Part shown: one piece after another, positions 20,982 through 30,347 of the stretch
How the letters are laid out: each line of letters opens with the position of its first letter
How positions within the stretch are numbered: position 1 is the stretch's first letter
Assembly: GCF_000004195.4 (NCBI RefSeq)
Contig: NC_030678.2
Location: forward strand, 151,753,547 to 151,817,546
Source: Xenopus tropicalis
Taxonomy: Eukaryota; Chordata; Amphibia; Anura; Pipidae
DNA: 64,000 bases
Direction of reading: 5' to 3'
Made by a program: the position numbers and the translations under genes
Notes under the pieces: generated by a model
Database searches by the model: none
Told to the model about the DNA's origin: nothing
The model's input: the letters and a program-made list of their open reading frames with translations, nothing else

Positions 20982-23144
20982 ATGGCAGCAGTGGAGGAGA
21001 TGCTAGCACGCCTCCGGGCAGAAGCCAGCAGGCGGGGTGAAGACTGGCTACGGCAGCTCCTACCGACAACCCCAGAACAGCCAGAGGCACCGGCCCCACC
21101 TAGGCAACGCCGATCCAGGGCCCCCAGCCGCCTGAGCCCATCCCCCCCGACTAGAAGGAGGAGGCCAGCCACCAGGAGCCCTGCCACCCCTCGGGCAAGC
21201 ACCAGCGGACCCCCACCAGAAGCAGGGACATCAGGAGCCAGGAGATCCCCCAGAGTGGCGGAGAGAGCGGCGCAGACCCCTACTCACCGGGACCCGGATG
21301 ATCAGGAGGGAAGAGGAGCGCAGACACGGAGCGGCAGGCGGCGAGGAGACACGGCAGGAGCGTCCGGATGGAACGGAGGACGGCGGGGATCTGCGACGGG
21401 TCCAGGAGCAGCGCGAGGCAGGTCCGTTCGGCGCAGGATCGATCCCGAAGTGAGGCCTCGCGAGATGGCGCGGGATTCCCCAACGCGGCCGGGCCAGGTA
21501 ATAACGGCAGCCGCGGGAGGAGAGCACACAGGGGCAGGCACCGGAGGGGGTCGGCAGCCTGGCGGGGGAGCACACGCGGGCGGGCACAGCAGGGGCGGAC
21601 CGCAAGGCCCAGGGGGCAGCAGCGGGGATAACGGGGCCACGTGGGCGGCCTTCCCGCCAGCGGAAGGGGCCATCTGGAGCGGCACTGGGGTTCACACGGG
21701 GGCCAGGCCAGGGATGGGTACCGCGGGCGCCCCGGAGCAGCGGGGTGAGCCCCAAGGGTGGGCAGGAGGAGCACAACGGCACCCCAGCAATACGGGGGAG
21801 CACGGGGGGGCTACTAGGGACATACAGCCCGCGGGAGCGGGGCTTACCACCTATACAGAGGCGGGGCAGGGGGGAACAGCCCCCCAGGCCTCAGGAAGCA
21901 GGAGCGCTGCGGGGGCAGAAGGGGCACTAACCAGGCAGGATGCAGGTTGTCCCCCCCCCCAGCTTTTCTCTCCACAGGGCATCAGGAACAGCACAGACGA
22001 CGGGACCGGACAGGGAACACCGGGGCAAAGCAGCCAGGGAGCAGCGCAAACAGGTAATACCACTACCAGCCTCAGCTCACTCATAGGTACACCCACAGGG
22101 CAACTACACAACCAACCAGGCGCAATGGGGGCAAGCCAGAGCAGCAACCCACCAGCAGGGGCAGCAGCATGGGAGGCATTCATGGCCGGGATGCGGCAGC
22201 TGATAGGGGATTGGGACAAGCAGAGCCCAAGCAGCACTAGCGAAACAAGGGGACAAGGGACGGGAAATGCCACCACCCCAGACATAACGGCAACCCCACA
22301 AGCCACAACCAGTCAAGGGGCAGAATCAGGCACAGGGGCAACTGGGAAGGTACCCCAGGCTGAGAAAACTACTGAGAAGAAAACCCCCATCTCAGACGCG
22401 GCAAAAGGGCACGCGTACTTATGCTTTGAGGGCCCCTTGGGAGCACACCTCAAGCCAGAGCTTAGGGAAAAGGTGTGGAAAAAGGAATATGTGGATATAT
22501 TTACCCTACTACCGTTGGAAAGGTTTAGTATAGAAAAATTTGAAAAAGGGAAAGAACACAGGAAGGAGGAGGATGAAGACAGGCGGAGATTTAGATTAAT
22601 CCCCAGGACATTTGGGAATTGGATGCAGGCATTCTGTATATTAGCCAGCATCTTGGGGGAAAAACAGCCGGAACAATGCTCGGCTCTATTCTGCTACCTG
22701 GACAGCATATGGGAGGCTCACAGGGTATACGGAGGCCTAGCATGGCTCCGGTATGACGAACAGTTTCGTCAGCGGATGGCAATGCGGCCAGAACTGCAAT
22801 GGGACCATAGGGATATAGGCTTATGGATGAGGGTCATGAACAATAAAGGGTTCCAGGGATATACAGGGCCGAGTGCGGGGGGCTCACACCCCTTTCCGGG
22901 AGGCTCCAGCGGGCGGAGCACAAGCCCGTCTGGAGCCCATAAAAAAGGTGTCTGCTGGCCATATAATGACAGCCAATGCAAGTGGGGAGGGTCATGTCGC
23001 TTCCGCCATGAATGCTCGCTTTGCTCAGGTACCCACCCTTACAGCAAATGCTTCAAGCGGAACCGAACAGGGACCACAAGGGCTAACTTTGGAAAAGGGA
23101 GTGACGCCAGTGAAAGTAAGGGAGATGCTTCCCTGGCTAAATGA
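20982..23144 (+). CDS. Gag-like ORF1 of the DIRS element
   Basis: 720 aa from an ATG in good context (accATGG). Residues 1-460 are Gly/Ala/Pro/Arg/Gln-rich, low-complexity and probably disordered. Residues ~475-625 form a compact domain with the spaced signature of YR-element ORF1 proteins: FGNWMQAFCILA, then LAWLRYDEQFRQR, PELQWDHRD and IGLWMRVM. Residues 658-690 hold two Cys/His clusters, C-x7-C-x5-C-x3-H followed directly by C-x2-C-x3-H-x4-C, a likely nucleic-acid-binding finger and knuckle. It is expected to package element RNA. It overlaps the RT ORF by 272 nt in a different frame. Several long antisense frames (e.g. 21231-21803) are shadows of its GC-rich sequence. Confidence 0.85.
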   Translation: MAAVEEMLARLRAEASRRGEDWLRQLLPTTPEQPEAPAPPRQRRSRAPSRLSPSPPTRRRRPATRSPATPRASTSGPPPEAGTSGARRSPRVAERAAQTPTHRDPDDQEGRGAQTRSGRRRGDTAGASGWNGGRRGSATGPGAARGRSVRRRIDPEVRPREMARDSPTRPGQVITAAAGGEHTGAGTGGGRQPGGGAHAGGHSRGGPQGPGGSSGDNGATWAAFPPAEGAIWSGTGVHTGARPGMGTAGAPEQRGEPQGWAGGAQRHPSNTGEHGGATRDIQPAGAGLTTYTEAGQGGTAPQASGSRSAAGAEGALTRQDAGCPPPQLFSPQGIRNSTDDGTGQGTPGQSSQGAAQTGNTTTSLSSLIGTPTGQLHNQPGAMGASQSSNPPAGAAAWEAFMAGMRQLIGDWDKQSPSSTSETRGQGTGNATTPDITATPQATTSQGAESGTGATGKVPQAEKTTEKKTPISDAAKGHAYLCFEGPLGAHLKPELREKVWKKEYVDIFTLLPLERFSIEKFEKGKEHRKEEDEDRRRFRLIPRTFGNWMQAFCILASILGEKQPEQCSALFCYLDSIWEAHRVYGGLAWLRYDEQFRQRMAMRPELQWDHRDIGLWMRVMNNKGFQGYTGPSAGGSHPFPGGSSGRSTSPSGAHKKGVCWPYNDSQCKWGGSCRFRHECSLCSGTHPYSKCFKRNRTGTTRANFGKGSDASESKGDASLAK

Positions 23145-24681
23145 ATACCCCGACAAGGAGAAGGCAGCACTATTACGGGACGGGTTTACATTTGGTTTTA
23201 AAATTCCAGCAAAAAAGGGAAAAGGGGGGGGGTCATTAAAGAATTTGCGCTCAGTGAGGGAAAACCCTAACCTGGTGTTAGAAAAGCTACAAAAAGAAGT
23301 AAAATTGGGGCGGATGGCAGGCCCCTTCACCGAACCCCCGATATCAGAATTGCGGGTTTCCCCGTTGGGCTTAGTGCCCAAGAAAGAGCCCGGAAAGTAC
23401 CGCATGATCCACCATTTATCACATCCCAAAGGGGGATCCGTAAATGATGAAATTGACCGAGAACTGGTCAGAGTGTGCTATACATCATTCGATGAAGCTA
23501 TCCGCCTCGTTAAAGAAGCGGGCCGAGGGGCACTAATGGCTAAAGTAGATGTGGAATCGGCCTTTCGGCTGTTACCAGTACACCCAGAATCAATACACCT
23601 GCTGGGTTGCCACTTCAAAGGGGGTTACTACGTGGATCGCTGCCTACCCATGGGCTGTTCCATCTCATGCGCCTACTTTGAGGCATTTAGCACCTTCATC
23701 GAATGGGTAGTCAGGAAACGGGCGGGGGTTAGCGCAGTAATACATTACCTAGATGATTTTTTATGCGTAGGCCCTGGCCACACCATGCTCTGCGCGGTCC
23801 TGCTACAAACGGTCCAGGAGGTGGCGGACTTGTTTGGCGTTCCCCTGGCGCCAGACAAGACCGAAGGGCCCAGCACATGTTTGCGATTCCTGGGGATAGA
23901 AATCGATACAATTAGACAGGAATGCAGGCTCCCTCTAGACAAGGTCCAGCAACTGAAGGAAGAAGTGGGTTACGCCCAGACAGCAAAAAAGGTGACACTT
24001 AGGCAATTGCAATCTTTGCTGGGAAAACTAAATTTCGCATGCAGAATTATACCCATGGGCCGGGTTTTTTCAAGGAACCTAGCACTTGCGACAGCAGGCA
24101 TTCGCCAACCACAACACTTTATTCGGTTGAATAAAGGGCACAAAGAAGACTTGGGGGTTTGGCAAACCTTTCTGCAAGGGTTTAACGGTAAGCTATATTG
24201 GCAGAGCCAACCTCGGGCAAACGAGGAATTCCACTTTTTCACAGATGCAGCTGGGTCAGGAGGCTTTGGGGCTTACTTTCAAGGAAAATGGTGCGCAGCG
24301 CCCTGGCCTAGCCAATGGTCTGAGGACAAGCTCACAAGCAACTTAACTCTGCTAGAGCTTTTTCCCATTATAGTGGCAATGGAGTTGTGGGGCCCCCAGC
24401 TAGCGAACCAGGCAGTGGTGTTTTATACGGACAATATGTCAGTAGTAATGGCCATTAATAACTTGACTTCCGGGTCACGGCCGGTGTTGTGCCTGCTAAA
24501 ACATCTGGTACTACGGTGTTTACAACAAAATGTTAGATTCGGGGCAAAACACCTTCCAGGGTACACTAATGAAATTGCCGATTCTCTTTCACGTTTTCAG
24601 TGGGACAGGTTTCGGCGGCTGGCCCCGGAAGCGGCAGCCCAGGGAGAACCTTGCCCAGACCTGGTGTGGCGGCTCATCTGA
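22873..24681 (+). CDS. Reverse transcriptase / RNase H (pol) of the DIRS element
   Basis: 602-aa open frame, +1 relative to Gag. The first ATG lies inside Gag, so expression may need frameshifting or re-initiation; conserved sequence starts near LPWLNEYPDKEKAALLRDGF (about residue 86). RT motifs include the first catalytic Asp in KVDVESAFRLLPV (D226) and YLDDF (D293-D294 region). The RNase H domain follows, with FFTDAAGSGGFGAYF (D458), LLELFPI, FYTDNMSV (D520) and NEIADSLSR giving the D-E-D-D set. All catalytic residues are present and the frame is unbroken. The C-terminal 82 nt overlap the recombinase ORF. The order RT-RNase H-recombinase without protease or DDE integrase is typical of DIRS-order elements. 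Confidence 0.95.
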   Translation: MRGAHTPFREAPAGGAQARLEPIKKVSAGHIMTANASGEGHVASAMNARFAQVPTLTANASSGTEQGPQGLTLEKGVTPVKVREMLPWLNEYPDKEKAALLRDGFTFGFKIPAKKGKGGGSLKNLRSVRENPNLVLEKLQKEVKLGRMAGPFTEPPISELRVSPLGLVPKKEPGKYRMIHHLSHPKGGSVNDEIDRELVRVCYTSFDEAIRLVKEAGRGALMAKVDVESAFRLLPVHPESIHLLGCHFKGGYYVDRCLPMGCSISCAYFEAFSTFIEWVVRKRAGVSAVIHYLDDFLCVGPGHTMLCAVLLQTVQEVADLFGVPLAPDKTEGPSTCLRFLGIEIDTIRQECRLPLDKVQQLKEEVGYAQTAKKVTLRQLQSLLGKLNFACRIIPMGRVFSRNLALATAGIRQPQHFIRLNKGHKEDLGVWQTFLQGFNGKLYWQSQPRANEEFHFFTDAAGSGGFGAYFQGKWCAAPWPSQWSEDKLTSNLTLLELFPIIVAMELWGPQLANQAVVFYTDNMSVVMAINNLTSGSRPVLCLLKHLVLRCLQQNVRFGAKHLPGYTNEIADSLSRFQWDRFRRLAPEAAAQGEPCPDLVWRLI

Positions 24682-25584
24682 CAGGTATGCTGGACTGGGT
24701 ACAACGGTCAGTAGCACCTAACACATGGGCCAGATACAGACGCATATGGGGAGATTGGTTCCAAACGGAGACAGGGGTAGGGGAAATAACAGGCAACAGT
24801 GCTAAGCTAGGCTTGCTGGTATGGCAGCTGGCACGAGACTTTGAGGCCAACATATCAACAAGCAGTCTGGAAAAGAAACTGGCAGCATGGGCTTTTCTTT
24901 TCAAACTGCGGGGGTGGAGGGATTTCACAAAAGAATTTATAATCAAACAGGCAGTGAAAGGGTTTAAGAAGGGCAAGCGGTCGGCTGACCGACGACGCCC
25001 GATAACTTTAGACATATTGGAAGGTTTGTTCGACCAGTTACAGGTAGTAACACATACAACATATGAATTAGCATTGTTCCAGTTGGCATTTTCCTGGGCA
25101 TTCTATGGGGCTTTTAGGATTTCAGAATTGGTTAGTGAGAACAGGCAAGGAAAAGGAGGTATACAGGCAGAAGATGTGGGAGAAACTGGAGAAGGACTGA
25201 GTATAATAATAAGGGGGTCCAAAACAGATAAGGAAGGAGAGGGCCTCACGGTCCCTTTATTTGGGGTGACAGGCTGCCGCACATGTCCGGTAAGGTGTAA
25301 TGGGGAATACAGGCGAGTGAGACCAGCTGGGCGTGGCACATACTTAGTGCATCAGGACGGATCAAGCTTATCTCGGTTTCAATTCATAGCGGTGCTAAAG
25401 AGAGCATTAAACGGCTTAGGCTTAGCAGAAAAAGAGTACGGTAGCCACTCATTCCGCATCGGTGCAGCCACGGAAGCGGCAAGATGGGGTTTAAGTACAA
25501 GGGTCGTGCAGAGGATAGGCAGGTGGGAATCCAATAGATCCAAATCATACATCAGACCGACCAGAGTGGAATTCCTAGGGCCTA

Positions 25585-25589
<5 letters not shown>
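24600..25589 (+). CDS. Tyrosine recombinase of the DIRS element
   Basis: 329 aa, overlapping the RT ORF. The N-terminal ~110 residues resemble a SAM-like core-binding domain (WARYRRIWGDWFQ ... LVWQLARDFEANIS). The catalytic domain shows the Arg of box I in FYGAFRISELV (R173), HSFRIGAAT (H283, R286), a Trp in GRWESNRS at the second-His position, and the nucleophile in SKSYIRP (Y317). It is expected to insert the circular cDNA by strand exchange. Ends TAA at 25587-25589, directly followed by a 31-A run. The frame is intact with every catalytic residue in place, so the protein could be active. Confidence 0.93.

Positions 25590-25618
<29 letters not shown>
25588..25618 (+). repeat. 31-base poly(A) run between recombinase and hydrolase
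   Basis: A homopolymer that begins within the recombinase stop codon TAA. It is followed by a pyrimidine stretch and CAG (tttctcttttcag, ending 25631) that looks like a 3' splice site. Length may vary by slippage or sequencing error. Confidence 0.9.
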
Positions 25619-25623
<5 letters not shown>

Positions 25624-25631
25624 CTTTTCAG

Positions 25632-26261
25632 CTAGTAGAGTCAGTAGGTAACGGTAAGTGTCTTTTAGGTTGCAGCCCCTGTAATGTATGGATTGTCGGA
25701 CACTCGTTTATCCGCAGGGCTGAGAAGCGTGCCATGGTTCGGAAGAATGGTAGACAGCTGGGTTTCCCAAAATCTCAGGTGATCACGTGCTGGTTAGGGA
25801 TAGGAGGATTACACTGGGATGAATTAGTGCCAAGGTTAATACGGTGGGAAAACCAGTGGGCAACACCTAATATGATAGTAGTACATTGTGGGGGCAACGA
25901 CCTAGGACACTGCCCCATGAAACAGTTGATATGGAATATCAAAAATGATTTTTCCAGGTTGGAATCAATTTTCCCGGGGGTAAGTTTTATTTGGTCCGAC
26001 ATTATCCCGAGGGCCTACTGGCGGGGGGCCAAGTCACACGCAGCTATTAACAGGGCTAGGATAAAAGTGAACAGGGCAGTGTCAAAATACATTCAGGCTA
26101 AGGGAGGTTTGGCAGTTAGACATAAGGAGCTGGAGAATCAGCCCCTTTATTTCTCATCAGATGGAGTACATCTGAATGAGGTGGGAATGGATCTGTTCAA
26201 CATAACAATACAGGAAGCAATTGAGATGGCATGGAAATCTTGGAGGCGCATGCAAAGTTGA
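25632..26261 (+). CDS. SGNH/GDSL-type hydrolase domain of the DIRS element
   Basis: Open in the recombinase frame from just after its TAA. The coding part shown starts after the acceptor-like CAG. Block I is VWIVGHSFIRRA, with the catalytic Ser at 25704-25706 (GHS in place of GDS). Block III is HCGGNDLG. Block V is SDGVHLN, with the catalytic His at 26169-26171. The first ATG (25734) lies downstream of block I, so a product starting there would lack the nucleophile. Stop-codon readthrough, splicing at the CAG or a non-AUG start is therefore implied. Comparable hydrolase or esterase domains occur in some vertebrate YR elements and in CR1 LINE ORF1; their role is unsettled. Length (~200 aa) suits a compact SGNH domain. 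Confidence 0.8.
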   Translation, partial: LVESVGNGKCLLGCSPCNVWIVGHSFIRRAEKRAMVRKNGRQLGFPKSQVITCWLGIGGLHWDELVPRLIRWENQWATPNMIVVHCGGNDLGHCPMKQLIWNIKNDFSRLESIFPGVSFIWSDIIPRAYWRGAKSHAAINRARIKVNRAVSKYIQAKGGLAVRHKELENQPLYFSSDGVHLNEVGMDLFNITIQEAIEMAWKSWRRMQS

Positions 26262-26769
26262 AGGTGTCCAACTGTGCATGCAGTGGCGGGCCCTTGTCAG
26301 TCTGCCGGGTAAATATTTGGGCCGGTAAGAGAGGCTTACCTTGGTGGGATGGTGTAACCCCTAAGGTGGGTGGCCATTGTTGTAGATGTATTACAGGGGA
26401 AATACTAAAAGGTGATGGCGGGGGGCTCCCGGTAAGGTGGAGTCTCTTTGTAAGTACGGTTTGGCGGCCTATCCTCTGGGCTAGGAGGCTTTACGGCTGG
26501 AGGATAGTGCTTCAGGTAAGGAGGGGCAGACTGACAGGGGCTCAAGTTATCATGATGTTGTATGTTACGTAATATTTACAATGTTTAATATGTTTTGTTA
26601 AAAATGATGCAAATGATGATTTGTATATTATTAAATTGTGATGCTTGGAATTGTATTGCCAAAATTAATAAAGCTGTGGCCGGTATCATTCCAAGATGCT
26701 ATTGTGTCACGCATTTTATTGGTTAGAAAGTTTAGCGTGAGGTTGCTGTGGATGATGCCTGGGTCATGC
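26262..26769 (+). other. 3' non-coding region of the DIRS element
   Basis: Contains the inverted pair tgtcagtctgcc (26296-26307) / ggcagactgaca (26525-26536), the inner foldback ctatcctc ... gaggatag, several ggtaag phrases, and AATAAA at 26667-26672. DIRS-order elements carry complementary or split repeats here, which serve to rebuild the ends. I could not resolve which arrangement this is. The ORF at 26231-26572 looks accidental. Confidence 0.6.
26667..26672 (+). terminator. Polyadenylation signal AATAAA
   Basis: Canonical hexamer about 400 bp past the hydrolase stop, followed by a GT-rich stretch; probable 3' end signal of the DIRS transcript. Confidence 0.5.
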
Positions 26770-26837
26770 GCTTAAGGGCAAATGCCCATACCTGATGCAC
26801 TCTTACCTTCCAATTTGTGCCTGTATGTTACCTAACC

Positions 26838-27397
26838 ACTTAGATTGTAAGCTCTACGGGGCAGGGACCTCCTTCCTACTGTGTCTCATACCACATGGCA
26901 CTTATTCCCTGTGCATTTATATATATATATATATATACAGGTATAGGACCCATTATCCAGAATGCTCGGGACCAAGGGTATTCCGGATAAGGGGTCTTTC
27001 CGTAATTTGGATCTCCATACCTTAAGTCTACTAAAAAATTAATAAAACATTAATTAAACCCAATAGGATTGTTTTGCATCCAATAAGGATTATTTATATC
27101 TTAGTTGGGATCAATTACAAGGTGCTGTTTTATTTCTACATAAAAAAAGGAAATCAGTTTTAAAATTCTGAATTATTTGCTTATAATGGAGTCTATGGGA
27201 GACGGGCTTTCCGTAATTCGGAGCTTTCTGGATAATGGGTTTCCGGATAAGGGGTCCGATACCTGTATATATTTTTTTATTGTATTTATTTATTATATCA
27301 CTTGTCCTCCCTGTGTGTAATTTTGTTTTCTGTAAGTTTGTACAGCGCTGCGTACCCTTGTGGCGCTTTATAAATAAAGTTACATACATACATACAT
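26838..27397 (+). repeat. L2/CR1-like LINE 3' tail, split by a MITE
   Basis: The left part (ttagattgtaagctctacgg ...) and right part (... tgtacagcgctgcgtaccc, tttataaataaagttacat) form one tail interrupted at 26938-27265. It starts ~70 bp beyond the DIRS 3' region. Confidence 0.8.
26938..27265 (+). repeat. CAGGTAT/TA MITE, compact complete copy
   Basis: 328 bp with complementary ends (CAGGTATAGGACCC / GGGGTCCGATACCTG), inserted in a run of TA dinucleotides. It has a single internal unit, unlike the array-bearing copies. A useful reference for the family. Confidence 0.9.
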
Positions 27398-28949
27398 ATG
27401 GTCAGTAAGCTTGTCCTGTTAAAAGCAAAAGCAATGGGCCTACAGTTTAACTACAAGGTCTTGAGTACTGACAACATTGATCTGGCAGTGGGAAAGATGG
27501 AAGGAGAAGCAGCCTTTATTATATCAGGCTCAGTCATGCCATGAAATGGTCTATCCCAGGGATGCCCAGACTTTGTCACCCTGTGATCCACTTAGTCCTA
27601 ATGCGACAACAGGAATTGCTGGTGGAAAGTTCTGTGCATTGCTATTAATAAATCCTCATGAACAACAATTTTCATACTGCCCGTTGCCTTCTGTGAGTTT
27701 TGATATCCAGTTCCCGTCGCTATTTTGACTGGTTTGGAGCAAACAATCCAGAAAGTAGGATATATATCTGTAGTGATTGATCATTTATAGAATCAGTTGA
27801 ACTGGACTATTAAATCGATTGGCCAGCTTGGATTCCTAAAAGTTGCTGCAGAGTTTTTCTTCTATTTGCCTACTGAAAAATTAAACTTGGTGTTTTAGCC
27901 CTGCCTAAGCTCCCTTCTCCTGTAAACAAAAACGTGATTTTGCGATTTATTTATTTTGTGATTTATTTATTTAAATCTAAAACCTGTCAAGATCATGTAG
28001 AAGTCAATGGCAGATGTTTATTTTACAACTGCAAGATCTTTGCTTTGTGGTTTTAGAGGTTTTCGTATTTTTCGGTGTTTTTTTGTGTGTTTTTTCAATT
28101 TGGATCTTTTAATTAATGGCTGACATTCGTGGAAATGAGTTTATTAGTGGTTTCAAAAACAATAAAACCACAAATATCCAAATCTTTGCAAATGCACCTT
28201 TGGGAGAAAGAAGAGAATTCAGAGCAGACAGGATCAGAGGGCTGTGCCCCCAGCCAGAAGAGATATTCAGACTGCATTATCATTATAAGAGTAAATGATT
28301 TGGGTAGATACTGAATGTGTTTGTTATTGGGGAAATTCTCTAGTTTGTTCATGCTTGGCTACTCCAACTATGAGGGGTTACAGTAATCACCCCTTTGATT
28401 TCTCTAGAGTTTTGCTTATAATTAACTGTTACTGACTTTCAAAATTACATTCCGTGATCTCTTTTGTTGCAGCAGTTTGTTTCTAGGAAGGTTTTTTACT
28501 TCTCGGCATGACTTAATTAATGCCAACAAAGGTTACATTCGAAATAATACAAGATGCTTATTGTGTGTTTAAGCACAGGTGGATTATGGGATATTACAAA
28601 CGAATGATTACAGGGACACGTGCTCATCAGCTATATTTTTTGTCCTATATGTGTGGGGATAGCTGCCATTCAAATCAGTTGCAGGTGGCACAGGAGATGA
28701 CAGGTGTTGCCTCTGCAGGCAGGAATTTGTACTCTATTAGAAAGAATTACATCATGTACAGAGGCGTAACTAGTGTGCACCGAACCCCCCACAAAAAAAT
28801 CTTTGAGTAGCCCGATGTAAAGCGATCCCTATCTGGCCCTTTGCTTATCCAAAAAGGTTCTAACGAAAACTTAAAAGGAAGACAGATCTGGATAAATATG
28901 TACATTTCAGTATTAGATGCTTAAGGCTAATATCCCATGGGGAGACTTA
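27398..28949. other. Unassigned intergenic sequence with MITE scraps
   Basis: 27930-28180 shares phrases with 12990-13530 (MITE family). 28754-28800 (cagaggcgtaactagtg) resembles an hAT end. The ORFs at 28113-28352 and 28520-28810 have no recognisable content. Confidence 0.35.
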
Positions 28950-29168
28950 GGGGCAGATTTATCAAAATGTGAGTTAAGAGCTTAATACATAGAAACTCAC
29001 CCACGTTCTATTCATTCCTATGGGGTTTTTAGAAGTGTATTTATCAAATGCTGAGTTCTAACATTCACCCATTGATAAATACAATTCTAAAAATCCCATA
29101 GGAATAAATAGAACGTGGGTGAGTTTTTATGTATTAAGATCTAAACTCACTTTTTAATAAATCTGCCC
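28950..29168. repeat. Harbinger-like palindromic MITE with TTA duplication
   Basis: 219 bp, GGGGCAGATTTATCAAAATG ... aataaatctgcccc, flanked by TTA (28947-28949 and 29169-29171). The arms are complementary through 'actcacccacgttctattc'. Confidence 0.9.
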
Positions 29169-29238
29169 CTTAGTTGCTGCGACTTTAAAAAAGCAAGTTC
29201 CAGCGACAAGTTGCCTGTCTTTTCCTAACAAGCAATTA

Positions 29239-29750
29239 CAGGTATAGGACCCATTATCCAGAATGCTCGGGACCAAGGGTATTCCGGATAAGAGGTCTTT
29301 CTGTAACTTGGATCTCCATACCTTAAGTCTACAAAAAAAAAATAAAACAGTAGTTAAACCCAATAGGATTGTTTTGCATCCAATAAGGATTATTTATATC
29401 TTAGTTGGGATCAAGTACAGGTACTGTTTTATTATTACAGAGAAAAAGGGAATCATTTAACCATGAAATAAACCCAATAGGGCTGTTCTGCCCCCAATAA
29501 GGGGTAATTATATCTTAGTTGGGATCAAGTACAGGTACTGTTTTATTATTACAGAGAAAAGGGAATCATTTAACCATGAAATAAACCCAATAGGGCTGTT
29601 CTGCCCCCAATAAGGGGTAATTATATCTTAGTTGGGATCAAGTACAGGTTCTGTTTTATTATTACAGAGAAAAGGGAATCAGTTTTAAAATTCTGAATTA
29701 TTTGATTAAAATGGAGTCTATGGGAGATGGGCTTTCCATAATTCGGAGTG
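29239..29750 (+). repeat. CAGGTAT/TA MITE with three internal units, right end missing
   Basis: Starts CAGGTATAGGACCC after a TA. It carries ~113-bp repeats ending in gaaaagggaatcatttaacc and stops at ccataattcggagt before the right terminal repeat. Confidence 0.85.
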
Positions 29751-30041
29751 ATTCTATTTCCCACAAATCCAGGTGTCATATTCCCCGCCCACAATTAGAA
29801 ATTACATTCAGTGCAATAGGGAAATCTCAGCGACTTCCCACTCAGTGGGTTTTACTTTCAGTGATTCCAATAGTTGTGAATGGCAATGCTTTCTTTGTAA
29901 AAATCGCTCGAAAAAGGGTCTCGAAGCAATTCGGAGCGATAAGTGATTTGAAGTAGTATTGTCGGTTTTAGTACTGGCGATTTATATTCTTCTCTATGTA
30001 GAGACAAAACGAGCGACTTGTCGTTGGAACTTGTTTTTTAA
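29751..30041. other. Unassigned
   Basis: Contains gcgacttcccactcagtggg-type phrases suggestive of a further MITE half; not resolved. Confidence 0.25.
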
Positions 30042-30347
30042 GGGCTGTGATAGACAGGGAGATTAGTCGGCGCGTGACAAATCTTCCTTGTTGCGGGCGA
30101 TTAATTTCCCCGGAATGCCATCCCACCGGCTAGAATGTAAATGGCGTGGGATGGCATACACGGCACAGCGAATTGCCAAAATCGTCGAAGTTGCCTTGAG
30201 AGGAGACTTCGACAATTTCGGTGCCACATATGCCATCCCACCGGCGATTTACATTCTAGCCGGTGGGATGACATTCCGGGGAGATTAGTCGCCCGCGACA
30301 ATGAAGATTTGTTGTGCGCCGACTAATCTCCCCATCTGTCACAGGCC
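30042..30347. repeat. Palindromic MITE (GGCTGTGA..CAG / ACTAATCTCC family)
   Basis: Arms pair throughout: 'gggagattagtcgg' with 'ccgactaatctccc' and 'catcccaccggctagaatgt' with 'acattctagccggtgggatg'. Two near-identical peptides read from opposite strands (30088-30288 and 30101-30301) are a by-product of the symmetry. Second copy at 58297-58523. Confidence 0.85.

Larger units (their letters stand above)
20781..26769 (+). mobile_element. DIRS-order (tyrosine recombinase) retrotransposon, ~6 kb, ORFs intact
   Basis: Ordered ORFs for a Gag-like protein, RT/RNase H, a tyrosine recombinase and an SGNH hydrolase, with an AATAAA at 26667-26672, define a YR retroelement. These use a recombinase instead of a DDE integrase and leave no target duplication. 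The limits given are those of an inverted 13-mer, gcatgacccaggc (20781-20793) and its complement (26757-26769), taken as possible terminal inverted repeats; the true ends may differ by tens to a few hundred bases. The element is GC-rich against an AT-rich background. DIRS-proper and Ngaro subtypes are not separated here. Confidence 0.85.

Noticed and set aside
21231..21803. Antisense ORFs of 127-190 aa across the Gag region
   Set aside because: Shadows of a GC-rich coding strand; no recognisable domains, while the plus-strand Gag frame is supported by motifs and context.
30088..30326. Mirror-image small ORFs
   Set aside because: Same cause: a palindromic MITE.
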